Shown in pieces: positions 15,001-23,238 of a DNA stretch of 64,000 nucleotides. Source of the stretch: Oryzias latipes. Taxonomy: Eukaryota > Chordata > Actinopteri > Beloniformes > Adrianichthyidae. The notes beneath the pieces are model-generated. The model had not been told where the DNA came from. It did no database searches and worked only from the letters and a program-made list of their open reading frames with translations. Position 1 is the stretch's first letter; each line of letters begins with the position of its first letter. The stretch is from positions 10,007,158 to 10,071,157 of the forward strand of contig NC_019873.2 of NCBI RefSeq assembly GCF_002234675.1, read 5' to 3'. Both the position numbers and the translations under genes were made by a program.

Positions 15001-18000
15001 GATGTTTGGAGTGGAGCTTTAAATCCCTGCCTTTGTTTCTTTTGAATTTTAGGGTCAATTTTAGATTTGCATGAAGGGTTTTTATGGGTCCTGCTTCTTC
15101 TTCTTTTGCCAGATTGGCTTCTAGTGTGTGAATTTTTATATTTATTATTTTTTGTGGACCCTGAGGTCCTCAGGTCCAGTAAGTAACCTTTAATGGGTTC
15201 ACAGTGGAAATGCTACAGTGAGACATTGTTCCTGTATTTTGTCTCAAGTTCCTGAGGGCTGCAGAAAATGTCAAACCTTCTAAAAGGAAACTCATCACCC
15301 ACCTTTTTCCAGTTTTAAACATGGGTTCTTGTTATGTTAACTGTATAATATAGTTTTAGTGAGTTACATGTTGAGTACTTTGTGCTGCGTTTTAATGTAT
15401 AATGAGTTTGGTGTTAGTAAGAGGTTGCTGTTTGCAGATGGAGGTGGAAAAGAAGAAGGTGAAAAAGGTCTCTGAGCAGAAAAAGGCTGTGGACACCCGC
15501 CTTGATCAGGAGATGAAGAGAAACGCAGAGCTTCAGAAAGAAATGTACAGGTGACTCTCTGGCTCCCCCCTGTGGCTGGTGGCAGACACTCCTGGTGTTT
15601 AGACTCAGCAGATCCTGTAGTGTCCAGATCCTTTCTGGTTTATGGGATGTCCCCGCAGTCTTTGAACCCTTGCGGGTATTTTGATTTTGTTTGTGAAGTT
15701 TTTTTGCCATGTGATATTTTAATTATTGTGTCAAATGTGTGTTTTGTGTGTGTAACATTTATATTTTTGTGTTTGCGAAATGGGGTTTGTCGTTTTCATG
15801 TGTGTGACTTGTGTTTTGCATATTTGTGTGCTACATGTGTCATGTATGTATGTGTGTGTTCGTGAGTGTGTGTGTGTGTGTGTGTGTAAAATGTATTTTT
15901 GCGTGTAAGATATTATAGGTGTGTGGCATCAGTTTGTGTCACATTTGTATGTTAGTGTGTATAACACATGCTTGAGTGTTTTTTTTGTGTGTGTGTGTGT
16001 GGAATGTGTTGACGGTGTGCAATGTTTGTATGTTTGTGTGTAAAATGTGTTTTGTTTGTTTATGTGTGTGTTTCTGGGCTTAACAAGTGTAATGGGTGTG
16101 TGATATTATAATGTTTGTATGTGTTGCATGTTTTTTTTGGTGTGTATGACGTGTTGTGTGTTTCTAGTTGAGTCTTTTTGAATGTGTTGTGTGTGTTTGT
16201 GCTCCAGGCTGAGGACTCTGCTGAAGACAGCGAAGAAGAAGCTGCGGGATCAGGACATGGGCGCTGCAGAGTTCCTCTCTCCGTCCAGCAGTCTTCGGAT
16301 GGAGCACGGCAGACACAGCCAGGCTGACGGACGAGTGCAGGACAGGGTCTGTTCCTCTGATGCAGAGACGCGCTCTCTTTACACATGTTCAGTTGTATAT
16401 AGACATTATTGTTGTGTTAATAATAGCCTCAGAAATGCATCTAAAAGTTAGAAATGTTACAAATTGAGAGTCTAGGCTCCGTCTCTTCTATCTATTGTGG
16501 CTCTTCTGCTTTTAAGACAAATGCAAACAATCTGAATAAATAATAAGTTAGTAAACACATATTCCTATTTTCAGATAAACAACAGGGCCTTGTTCAGGGG
16601 TCACCACCACAGTGCCTGCAAGGTGGCTCTAAAAATATCACAGTTCACAATGGAATTGACACTGATTTAAAAAACTTTGTTCATGTTTGGAACTAATATG
16701 GAGTGCAGATGATCACTACGGATCACCAGCCACGGATTCCACACATGCAAAGTTGCATTGCAGAATTTTTTCACCAGACCTGTGAAAAAATCCCAGAAAT
16801 TAACCGAAGCTTCGTTTAGGGCTGCACTTTTTTTTTGGGTAAAAAACAAGAAAGCCAGTTAGGCCTCTATGAAGTCCTCCCAGCTGCATAGTAAATGAGC
16901 AGACAAATCAAATCATGTTGATAAAACTAAACGTATGAAGCTGAAAATGTTAAATATTTATTAAGTTTTCAAAAAACTAGTTCTGACAACAAGATTTATG
17001 ATTTTCTTGACTTAAAAGATTATTAAAGGGATTTTTTTTTTACCACCAATACACCTAGCGTCCCTCCTGACTTTTAAATGTTTGAGCGGATAAACAGAAA
17101 TAAATCAATGTTTCCTGTTTATACATGTTGTTCTTCTTCTCATTACTGTTTGTCAATCAATGATTGGAATTGAGGAAAAAAAATACTGTTGATAAGTGAG
17201 CAATCAATGCATAGTGTTAATATAATTACTGCAAATAATTATCATTACTAAACTAAGAAATTTACAGTCCTTCATACTACTCAGACCCCATATCATAGCT
17301 CTCATCCTCAGAACGGTTGGTGGTCTCTGGTCTTTTTGCTGTTCAGAGGCAAAGTTCTTGAGGTTTTTCCTCATATTTACCACAGGATGTGTTTTATTTT
17401 GAAGGGAATTTGTGTGTGTTGCTGTCTAAAATAAATTAGTTATTCGTAAAATTAAAATAAATATAATTCAGTATATTTGTAAATATGATGAAATTATTCT
17501 AAATATTAAAATCTACATTTTATAAACAAATAGAAAATGGTGTATACTTATAAAGCACTTTTCTACCTTCCACTCACCATATGTCAAATATACTGTTTTA
17601 AATCAACACACAAATATATATTTTTTTGTTTAAGTGGTTCAGTTGACATGTTGCATCAGGAGTTTGCGAGCTCTCACAACATCCAACAAGTAGAAGAATC
17701 TGTGCTGATTTAGAGCTCCGCCTTAAAGTTCAACGCTTTTTGGAAAAGGGAACAATTGAATGCAAAGATAACATTTATTCTGTTCTTTGAGAAATCAAAC
17801 AGGCTAAAATTGTAGATTAAAAAAAAGATTGTTTAGGTACAAAGTTCCCTAAAGGTCAAACAAAAGCAGAGAGAGACAGTACAGTGCCCTTTCCTAATTT
17901 GTGCAGGTGGAGGATTTGCAGGTGCAGCTGCAGAGGGAAGCATCTCGATGTAACCAGCTGGAGCGAATGAACGGAGAGCTCAAGAACCAGGTGGAGTCCC

Positions 18001-21000
18001 TGAGAAGCACGAGCCATCACAGCGAGCAGCTGGAGAGGAGCAAGCATCAGCTGGAGGAGGAGGTTCTGAATCTGAGGCGCCGCATGGAGGCCACCCAGGC
18101 TGAGCACAGCCAGGTGGAGCAGCTCCGCCGCGACGCGGAGGAGCGGATCCGGCAGGAGGTGCAGCACAAGCTGGAGCAGGTCAACCTCTTCCTGCAGGTA
18201 CAAGGCAGACGGGAACGTCCGGTGTAGCTCCATTCACAGACGGGCTGCTCGTGACGCCGCTCTCTCTCCATGTTCCAGACCCACGCCGCTTCTCAGGAGG
18301 CGCTGGATCAGATCAGAGCGGCCAACGAGGCCAGCCTGCGCTCTCAGCTCGAGCAGAAGATCCGGGAGCTGGAGGCGGAACTGGGGCGGGCCCGTAACTC
18401 CCAACAGGACAGCCTGACGCAAAGAGACTCCACCCGCTCCGAGCTGGAGCGCTTCAAGCAGCTGCACTCGGAGGAGCTGCGCCTCCGCAAGTCCCTGTCT
18501 GCCAAACTGGAGAGGTTCGGGAGAAAACACAGTCTGCATGCAAACCCTGAGTTCTTCAGCGTTTGGGTCAAGACTCCTCAGATAACCCTGTGGAACTCTG
18601 GGAAAAGTTCTTATAACCCTTCTTATAACCCTTATAACTTCCCTGTAATCTTTGAAGTATTATTATGCTGTTTTTAGCCAATGTCAAAAAACCTGGGTCG
18701 TTTTCTAGGACATAGTTTCTGCAGAGCGGCATGATTTCATTAGAAATTCCCCTCAGCTCTCCCTATAATCCATAACTGAGCGCTCTCTGTTTTTTATGCT
18801 GTCCCACAAGCTTACTGCCCCTGAAGCTACGTTCACGCCACCCTCAGCAACCCATGTTCAACTGACCACTTCCAATAAAATCGCACATTTTTAATTTTCC
18901 ATGTTTAAAGCGCTCGCGTTTTAATGTTGCTACCCACGTTTCTACAGCTGTTTTGGAAACGCGTGAAACGCTTTGAAAGTTAAACCTGTTGAACTTTGAC
19001 CAATCAGGGACTAGGATTTGGTAGCTGTAAAAGAAAAAGCCTGAGAGAAAAGAACCGCTTCAGCATTTCACGACAAAGCCTCTTCCAACTGTAGGTGGTG
19101 GACATGCGCTAGTAAAAAGAAGAAAAAGCAGAAGCCCCTCCCTGCTTGTCCAGTGTGAACACCATGAGCTAAAGACCCTGCGTTTAGCGCGTTCCTGAAC
19201 CATTGCTTGTCCATTGCTTCAGACTCCCACGCTAACATAAGCGGTGCAACAAAAACGGCTAAAAATATTGGAGCCATCCATGCGTACAGTTTAGATCCAG
19301 ATTCCAGCTCAGACGAGGAAAACAAAGACGATCATGGAATAGATGCATCAGAATGGAGCAGGGAGCTTGTGGCCCGTCCAGCGTATTTTCTACATCACAA
19401 ATACGATCCTTTTCAAACAGCATTTTTATAATCTGCTACTGATTCACAACGATTTAAATAAAAAAATATTTAAAATGCAATTCTAAGCAGAATTTTCTGA
19501 ATTTTGAGAAAATGCCACAAGAGCACCTTAAAAACGGCAAAAACACACATTTTCATAGGAGTGGGTCTTTTTTTAAGTTGTCCGGTCCAGCAGCTGAGCA
19601 AACAGATGAGAGCTGAAGGCCTCTTGTGTTGGACAGACTTTACTGTTCCGATTGGTGGTTATATTTGGATAAACCCCTTCTGTGTTTAAGGCTAAAGCTT
19701 TTTTATGTTGATTATGTTTGAGAGTGGGTCTTTGGATACCTTCACAACAAAACAAAGAAAACGAGCATTAAGAGTGCTTTCACTAGTGAAACATCACACA
19801 GTTTCAAGTTTCTTTTTAACTGTGTTTTGCCATGAATGAAGGATTTGTTCACGTGATTTCGCCAGGGTTGGGGTGTCACAGAAGCTGCTGTTCTCCTCAG
19901 GGCCAACAGCCGGCTGGCAGAAGCCAACTCCAAGCTGCTGAACGAGCGCAGTAGGTCTCTCATCAGCAGCAACATGGCAAACGGGAGCCTGCTCGGACCG
20001 CCGCTGGACCTCAGCTCTTTGGCTTCACCAGCAAACTACGGGCAGCTGAACAGGAACGCCAGCCTGGGGCTTTCCCTCCTCAACCCTGCGCCTGATGGCC
20101 AGCGCAGCGGCGTGGACGACTATCTGGCGAAGGTCTGCCGCGGCCTTTACTTTACTGTTTGTGTGAACGCTGAAGCTCTTCTCGGCTCTTTTCCGCTGAA
20201 CTTTTCCCTCTAACTTGTCTTTATTTCTCACCCTTTTAGCTTCTAGCTCAAAAGTCTGTCTGTCATTTCTCCTCTCTTCAGCCAGACTCATGACCAGGTG
20301 TGTAGCTGTGCGACGGCTCTCAAGCTGTGGTGTCAGTCCTCACCGGCCGGACTTTACCTTACAGAAATGCAGAGCTTGGCCCGCAGATGGCTCATCTAAT
20401 AGAGAAGAGAACATGTTTTATTACCAAGAGTTTAAAAAGGATCTCTGCTGTTTTCCAAATTCATGGATTTGTCAGGAAAAAGTTCCTTTTCACTCGTCAA
20501 ACCAGAGCAGATTGTGACTCACCGCCGTGCGTTCTGTCCCTGTGACACAAAAACAACCCGGAGCCCAAATACACTTTATTGTTGCGGCTTAAAAAAGAAA
20601 ACTCAATGTTGGGACATTGTATAAAATAACTGGACTAACTGAGTGTGACCTCATGCATAGAAAAGGCCTTCCCTCTGGCTTCAACCAAATGGAGTCGAGG
20701 GGAACTGGCCTGAGTGACTCCTCCCCCTTGGCGTTCCAAACAGGAAGTTCCTGCTGGTTTCAAAAAGCCAAAATCCCACAGACTTCTACAGAGAAATCAA
20801 CTACCTTGTTCCTGCTAATCATCCTTTTTTTCATGATATTTCTTTGTGCAGAACAGGTTATCCAAGTTATGGACTAGTCACATGTTTTAGTGGAAGTCGG
20901 TGGTCTGAAAGTTCAAAATGTTTGACAGATTTGAGCCTGCTTCTAAGTGGTTGGGGTTTCCTCTCAGTTTTAAAGCTAGAAAATCCATTTTTGTGCAAAG

Positions 21001-21424
21001 AAACTCATCCGACCTTCAACAACTTCAATGCCCTTGTCAAATGTTCTCCAAAACTCGACCTTTGACCTTAGTTGTACTTTTTTAGACTCTCCTCTGAGTC
21101 GTTTCTCTGCATTAAAGCAGCGCTCCTTCTTTTGCAGATGCTGGGGGAGTTGGACCGCAGCATCTCCAAAGAATTAGGCAAAGGTGAGAAACCCGGAGCA
21201 GCAGTATGCCTGCATGCATGCGGGGGGGGGGGGGGGGGGGGGTCTGTCCCGTGGGAGGGGCTGACACCGACTGTTGTTAATTTGTTTCCTCAGCCAACAC
21301 GGAACTAGACGCCGCCTGTACGCGCATGTCATCTGTAGGCTCCGCCTCCAGAGGGGAGCTGGACCCCCTGAGCCGAGCGACGCAAGAATACCTGGAGGTC
21401 CTGAAGAAGAACCGAAGCCTCTGA
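1..21424 (+). CDS. ankrd26: ANKRD26-family coiled-coil protein, 3' part of gene (22 exons in window)
   Basis: Partial at the 5' side; the reading frame starts at base 2. Coding exons as I read them: 2-661, 2687-2844, 3052-3273, 5457-5487, 5561-5696, 5776-5989, 6163-6346, 6440-6586, 9449-9911, 10685-11190, 11274-11426, 12485-12660, 13197-13290, 13776-13853, 14008-14142, 15438-15550, 16208-16346, 17907-18197, 18279-18514, 19901-20132, 21138-21183, 21294-21424 (TGA). They sum to 4545 nt, 1514 residues, with all phases matching. Almost everything after exon 5 is heptad-rich coiled coil. Family identity rests on blocks resembling mammalian ANKRD26: KFQLKQE...RRN, ELTLRNLELEM, MLLRQQLEEAQNK, RQLQQELADSLKK followed by SMSEASLEV, and a C-terminal DUF3496-like block. 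ANKRD26 is known as a centriole distal-appendage/cilium-base protein; that role is transferred by family. The ankyrin repeats are expected before base 1. The least certain splice is the acceptor at 3052. Confidence 0.87.
2..661 (+). CDS. ankrd26: Acidic low-complexity linker exon of the ANKRD26-like gene
   Basis: This exon runs open from base 2 to a GT donor at 662 in phase 0, matching the acceptor at 2687. It starts with a basic/hydrophobic stretch (KERFGELFKSRR), then turns into a Ser/Glu/Asp-rich, poorly structured region with a cluster EEESSDEDEV near residues 42-51 of the window reading. No ankyrin repeat is visible, so this is the linker between the expected N-terminal ankyrin domain and the coiled coil. 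The open frame continues past the donor to 880, but codon quality drops sharply into T-rich sequence after 661, which favours the donor. No homologue is recognised for this linker itself, which is usual for fast-evolving linkers. Confidence 0.75.
1105..1725 (+). repeat. Dispersed repeat family A, copy 1
   Basis: The left edge (GGCCCACTCTGATCATC near 1109) and right edge (CAGTGGACCTTTTAAAG near 1711) look like inverted ends. It shares with other copies a segment near 1140-1330 (gene-poor, 'cagagcggcag' block) and a segment near 1386-1560 that can be read as an acidic peptide frame. Related copies lie at 9994-10616, 14690-15025, 18660-19578, 31786-32230, 44076-44408, 59535-59835 and 63512-64000. 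Probably a non-autonomous DNA transposon; the superfamily is not recognised. A (CA)n tract sits inside at 1351-1371. Confidence 0.65.
1759..1970 (+). repeat. piggyBac-like MITE, copy 1
   Basis: Terminal inverted repeats CCCTTGTGCTATCCTAG and, at the other end, CTAAGATAGCACAAGGG bound about 205 bp. The best-preserved copies are flanked by TTAA (see 57327-57494), the target of piggyBac elements. Further copies are at 24739-24952, 57327-57494, 58333-58529 and 59929-60143. The interior has no coding capacity. Assignment to piggyBac is inferred from TTAA plus the CCC-start termini. Confidence 0.75.
1971..2333 (+). repeat. Second piggyBac-like MITE fragment split by another repeat
   Basis: Bases 1971-2010 repeat the central MITE part ('catgaaatctttccacc') and 2258-2333 repeat its right end up to 'cacaaaggtta'. 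Between them (about 2011-2257) lies an unrelated AT-rich repeat starting AAATCAGAATCAGCTTTATC, a motif common in fish genomes. The order indicates a MITE tandem fragment later interrupted by the second element. Confidence 0.6.
3537..4925 (+). mobile_element. Degenerate Tc1/mariner element inside an ANKRD26-like intron
   Basis: The ends are imperfect inverted repeats beginning at a TA: TACAGTGGAGGAAATAAG at 3537 and, on the other strand from 4925, TACAATGTAGGAAATGAT. Both run on into a shared TTGACCTCTTGC core. The interior is a Tc1-like transposase in pieces: an N-terminal KELSVNLRRR part near 3780, WSDETK near 4220, a QQDHGPKHT segment near 4470 that keeps the first Asp of the usual QDND-P-KH motif, and SPDLNPVEN near 4545 for the third catalytic position. 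Several stops and frameshifts break the frame, so it is a dead copy of about 1.39 kb. It lies in the intron 3274-5456. Confidence 0.85.
4164..4631 (+). pseudogene. Tc1-like transposase fragment (C-terminal half, frameshifted)
   Basis: This is the longest surviving open piece of the Tc1 transposase. It contains a shifted stretch before about 4330, then the in-frame C-terminal core ending at SPDLNPVENLLSVLRSEV. The upstream part of the same gene is readable only in other frames (near 3770-3960). The loss of frame and missing start make it non-functional. It is useful only as evidence for the element at 3537-4925. Confidence 0.8.
5776..6586 (+). CDS. ankrd26: CCDC144/ANKRD26-type coiled-coil block, exons 6-8
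   Basis: Three exons (5776-5989, 6163-6346, 6440-6586) carry the most recognisable family block. Residues read DPTSIAKLQNIFHEYERSI, then NLKFQLKQEQENRRN across the junction 5989/6163, then ELTLRNLELEMRTL, then an ERSARTLQENLLNGHL stretch. The order and spacing match the CCDC144-like region of mammalian ANKRD26 as I know it. The acceptor for 6163 is a weak-looking AAG after a short T-rich tract, but it is the choice that restores the conserved KFQLKQE. All residues fit uninterrupted heptads, so this part should be a long parallel coiled coil. Confidence 0.88.
6025..6120 (+). repeat. Short fish repeat fragment with TTTATTGATCCCAC motif
   Basis: The sequence 'agaactttattgatcccac' and 'aatggggaaattg' is found again at about 6680-6715, in the intron after exon 8. 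It is a short piece of a dispersed fish repeat and lies in the small intron between exons 6 and 7. Family not identified. Confidence 0.5.
6675..7200 (+). repeat. Longer copy of the TTTATTGATCCCAC repeat
   Basis: Begins with the same TTTATTGATCCCAC motif as 6025-6120. It continues with a gene-like but broken stretch ('gacggtagaaaagatctg', 'gagctccttcctgcagcg', 'catggtctcatgcagagg') that reads as an old interspersed element. No intact frame is present. It sits in the long intron 6587-9448. Confidence 0.5.
7790..9080 (+). mobile_element. L2-like LINE remnant (reverse transcriptase 3' half)
   Basis: Translating piecewise gives reverse-transcriptase landmarks: HGFVLGPFLFITYLLP near 8070-8120, then NINVYCFEYDTQ near 8145-8178, where the catalytic F-A-D-D has decayed to F-E-Y-D. 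Further on come a YCNS-like step, TFGLITPVLRQLHWLP (in fragments) near 8620-8660, and WNSLPPDLRNIDSLPTFKS near 8870-8930. This order is the L2-type LINE C-terminus. The 3' tail is a (TTA)-type repeat near 9061-9075, typical for such LINEs. Many frameshifts; dead copy in the intron 6587-9448. Confidence 0.8.
9449..11426 (+). CDS. ankrd26: Central coiled-coil rod of the ANKRD26-like protein, exons 9-11
   Basis: Exons 9449-9911 (463 nt, ends phase 1), 10685-11190 (506 nt) and 11274-11426 (153 nt) encode about 374 residues of continuous E/K/Q/L-rich heptads. The segment QSDAMLLRQQLEEAQNKGS and, across the last junction, DREtnLRQLQQELADSLKK followed by SMSEASLEV closely resemble mammalian ANKRD26. 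The intron 9912-10684 holds a copy of repeat family A (see 9994-10616) and ends in a normal CAG acceptor. GC content and codon use are uniform across the block and no frame breaks are seen. Confidence 0.88.
9994..10616 (+). repeat. Dispersed repeat family A, copy 2
   Basis: Starts near 'taaaagacccatgcac' and ends near 'agcggagtgggtttttaa', an inverted-end pair. Interior blocks ('tttctgcagagtg', 'ggagcttgtggcccaccc') are shared with copies at 1105, 18660 and 63512. It lies wholly in the intron 9912-10684. Confidence 0.65.
11979..12003 (+). repeat. (TG)n/(CG)n microsatellite
   Basis: A (TG) run passing directly into GCGCGC, followed by 'gaatgggactggaactgtcaa'. The surrounding 11930-12060 resembles a dispersed fish repeat. 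It lies in the intron 11427-12484, where nothing else is recognised. Confidence 0.7.
12751..13114. repeat. MITE family B, complete copy with inverted ends
   Basis: The ends are inverted: ACTGTACATGAGATCTGGAC at 12751 and ACTGTATATGAGAACTGGAC read on the other strand from 13114. Inside are 'caggaagtacctg', 'aataaccatttctgct', 'ccaacaagctcattcctgat' and 'ttgccatagaaacattgacc', which recur in other copies near 20700-20870, 34763-34880, 42960-43320, 47212-47766 and 56848-57150. Non-coding, in the intron 12661-13196. Confidence 0.75.
14690..15025 (-). repeat. Dispersed repeat family A, partial copy 3
   Basis: In opposite orientation to copies 1 and 2. Shares 'gaatcgggagcagac', 'ctacaagcttggagctc', 'ttttggctaaaaacgg' and the right edge 'ggagtggagctttaa'. 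It lies in the intron 14143-15437, together with older unrecognised sequence. Confidence 0.6.
15715..16200 (+). repeat. Degenerate G/T-only (TG)n-rich tract
   Basis: About 480 bases in which the plus strand is almost entirely G and T with few A or C, made of short variable (TG), TTTG and ATGT units. It fills most of the intron 15551-16207. The open reading frame crossing it (15551-15865) is an artefact of composition. Confidence 0.75.
16347..17906 (+). other. AT-rich intron of the ANKRD26-like gene, no recognised element
   Basis: About 1.56 kb between exons 17 and 18. AT-rich with scattered homopolymers; no coding, RNA or clear transposon signature could be identified. It ends with a good acceptor, 'aatttgtgcag', at 17906. 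Confidence 0.6.
18279..20132 (+). CDS. ankrd26: DUF3496-like C-terminal region of the ANKRD26-like protein, exons 19-20
   Basis: Exons 18279-18514 and 19901-20132 encode a region beginning HAASQEALDQIRAANEASL and passing through ELERFKQLHSEELRLRKSL to RANSRLAEANSKLLNE. It matches the DUF3496 domain that sits near the C-terminus of ANKRD26/CCDC144 proteins (recognised from memory of the family). The Arg codon at the start of the second exon is split AG|G. After it the sequence becomes low complexity (SSNMANGSLLGPPLDLSSL) and loses heptads. The 1.4 kb intron between the two exons contains a repeat family A copy. Two small final exons (21138-21183, 21294-21424) add the end, YLEVLKKNRSL. Confidence 0.87.
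18660..19578 (+). repeat. Dispersed repeat family A, long copy 4
   Basis: Shares 'aaaaaacctgggtcgttttc' and 'catagtttctgcagagcgg' with the other family A copies at its left. Its right edge is 'cataggagtgggtctttttt'. Bases 19207-19431 read as the fullest version of the acidic peptide frame (SGATKTAKNIGAIHAYS, then DSSSDEENK and DASEWSRELVARPAYF). It also contains a block (19070-19200) related to 33280-33370. Lies in the intron 18515-19900. Confidence 0.6.
21222..21242 (+). repeat. Run of 21 guanines in a 110-bp intron
   Basis: The last intron of the ANKRD26-like gene (21184-21293) carries an unbroken G21 run between a GCATGCATGC palindrome and the final acceptor. Such a tract is expected to be length-polymorphic and may form a G-quadruplex in the pre-mRNA. 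Confidence 0.8.
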
Positions 21425-22135
21425 GTCCACGGCTCAGCTGCTCACACGCATTCCTCTGGAAACAAACAAAAGCCAACACTAATGTGTTTTGACTGAAACT
21501 CCCTTTGTGGTTTATTTGGTTTGTCCTGAACTGAACCAGATGACAGCTCTCTGCATCGGAGAGCAGAAGTCTGGGATGTCCGTGATGACCATGAATGCAT
21601 CATAGCATTTCGTGCATCCCTGACGCTAACGCACACCACACTTATGCACTCAGGAGGGAACGGCACAAGGATTGTCGATTTCAGCTGCATGTTTGTAAGT
21701 ATTTCTCATTGTTTCGCCAACATATGGATGTCGGTACGTGCCATCAGATGGTGCAATATCCTCTCCCCTCCAACCTGTAGTGTTTTCTTATTTTTGTTAT
21801 TTTATTTATGAATTAATCCCATTGATATACTTGAATTTGACGACTGGAATCTTCTCCAGATGAAGAAACGGTTTGTTTAAAATACTGTAAGAACAGCAGC
21901 TTTTACATGTCATGTCAGGTTGGTGCCACTAGGTGGCAGTCTCAGAGATTTGTGGACTATATTTTGGGGGCCAGTTATTGGTTTGTTTTTCCGAGTTGAG
22001 GTGTGATTCTTATTTGTGATGCCCCAGTCATAGGAAGTGATATTTATGCCACCACATTGTAAACAGAACGTTTTAAGTAGCAAATGAAAATATTAAATAT
22101 TTGTTTTCAAAAACTGTTTTTTGTTTGAACAATAT
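21425..22135 (+). other. Probable 3' UTR of the ANKRD26-like gene
   Basis: After the TGA at 21422-21424 the sequence is non-coding and increasingly AT-rich. The best poly(A) signal seen is the variant ATTAAA at 22092-22097, followed by T/G-rich sequence. No canonical AATAAA is present before the hAT-like element at 22223. The exact transcript end is inferred, not seen. Confidence 0.45.
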
Positions 22136-22222
22136 TATTGCGTGTGCAACACAAATGTTTTCACATGCGTTGTGTCTCATTTCGCTTTCTCCCTGTCTTT
22201 GATTTTGTGTTTCAGTTTAGCG

Positions 22223-23230
22223 CCGTGCTTCTCAAATAGTGGGGCGCGCCCCCAGGGGGGGGCACGAAGCGATGCCAGGGGGGGCGCGCGGTGGTGGCGG
22301 TTTTAGGCACAGGTTTGTCCGGTGCGCAAATTTAACGTGGGGGCAGCGGTGACAGCGGCTCAGTGCTTGGAAAATAATCTGGTCCACTATTCGGTTCCTA
22401 TTGTCTGTTCTGTCTGTCCGCGGCTGCGCGAGTGAGAACGAAAGGGGAGGGGTGGTGTGGGCCCTGTCTGCCAGGGGAATCGGGGCACGCGGACCACTGC
22501 TACCGCTGCCTGTTGCCCAAGATCACCGCTGCCCTTAGATTCCTAAGCTCATGCTAACAATGTCATTCTTTATGAACTATTGTAGACATTTTGATGACGT
22601 GTCTTTATTTTCCATCCATGTTTTCTTTGTCTGCCTGTGGTTTAGTTGGTTTCAGACAGACAGAAAGACAGCAGGTAATGCAGAAAAACAGCTGCACTTT
22701 TATGAGATCAGAAATAAACAATCCGTCATTTAGAAAAAAAAAAAATCAGCACGTTTTTACCTATTTCTTCAGACTAAAAACGTTAAATATATTGGTGCTG
22801 CTGTGTTAATGTTTCAGATCAATTTAGATTTAATATTATTTATTGATTGAATTATTTTTTTCAGCATCAAATGGTTCAGTTGGTCAAAATGTTTCTAGTT
22901 TAAATAAGGAATGACAGATTTTTTTTTATTTCAGGTACTTTCAGCTTCTTTTCTGTTTTAGACTAGAACAGGGTTTCTGTGGCTAAATAAAGTTAATATT
23001 TGTTGAAAGTGGATTTATTTTGCTTTTTTCTTTTGTTAGTGTTAAAAGATACAATTTTAGGTATACAAATTTTATAGATACTGACCTGATGTATTGTCAC
23101 CGCGCGAGTGTGTCTGTGTGTGTGTGTGTGTGGGGGGGGGGGGTTATGGGGGGGGGGGGGGGGTCAGGGGGGGCGCGAAACATTTTCTTTTCCTAGGGGG
23201 GGCCTGGCAAAAAATAATTGAGAAGCACTG
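22223..23230. mobile_element. Non-autonomous hAT-like element with 8-bp target duplication
   Basis: The terminal inverted repeats are CCGTGCTTCTCAA at the left and CAGTGCTTCTCAA (read from the right on the other strand). The element is bracketed by an exact 8-bp duplication GTTTAGCG (22215-22222 and 23231-23238), the diagnostic length for hAT transposons. It is 1008 bp long with GC-rich, G-run-bearing ends (23132-23175) and an AT-rich middle, and has no transposase. It lies just past the ANKRD26-like gene. Confidence 0.88.
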
Positions 23231-23238
23231 GTTTAGCG

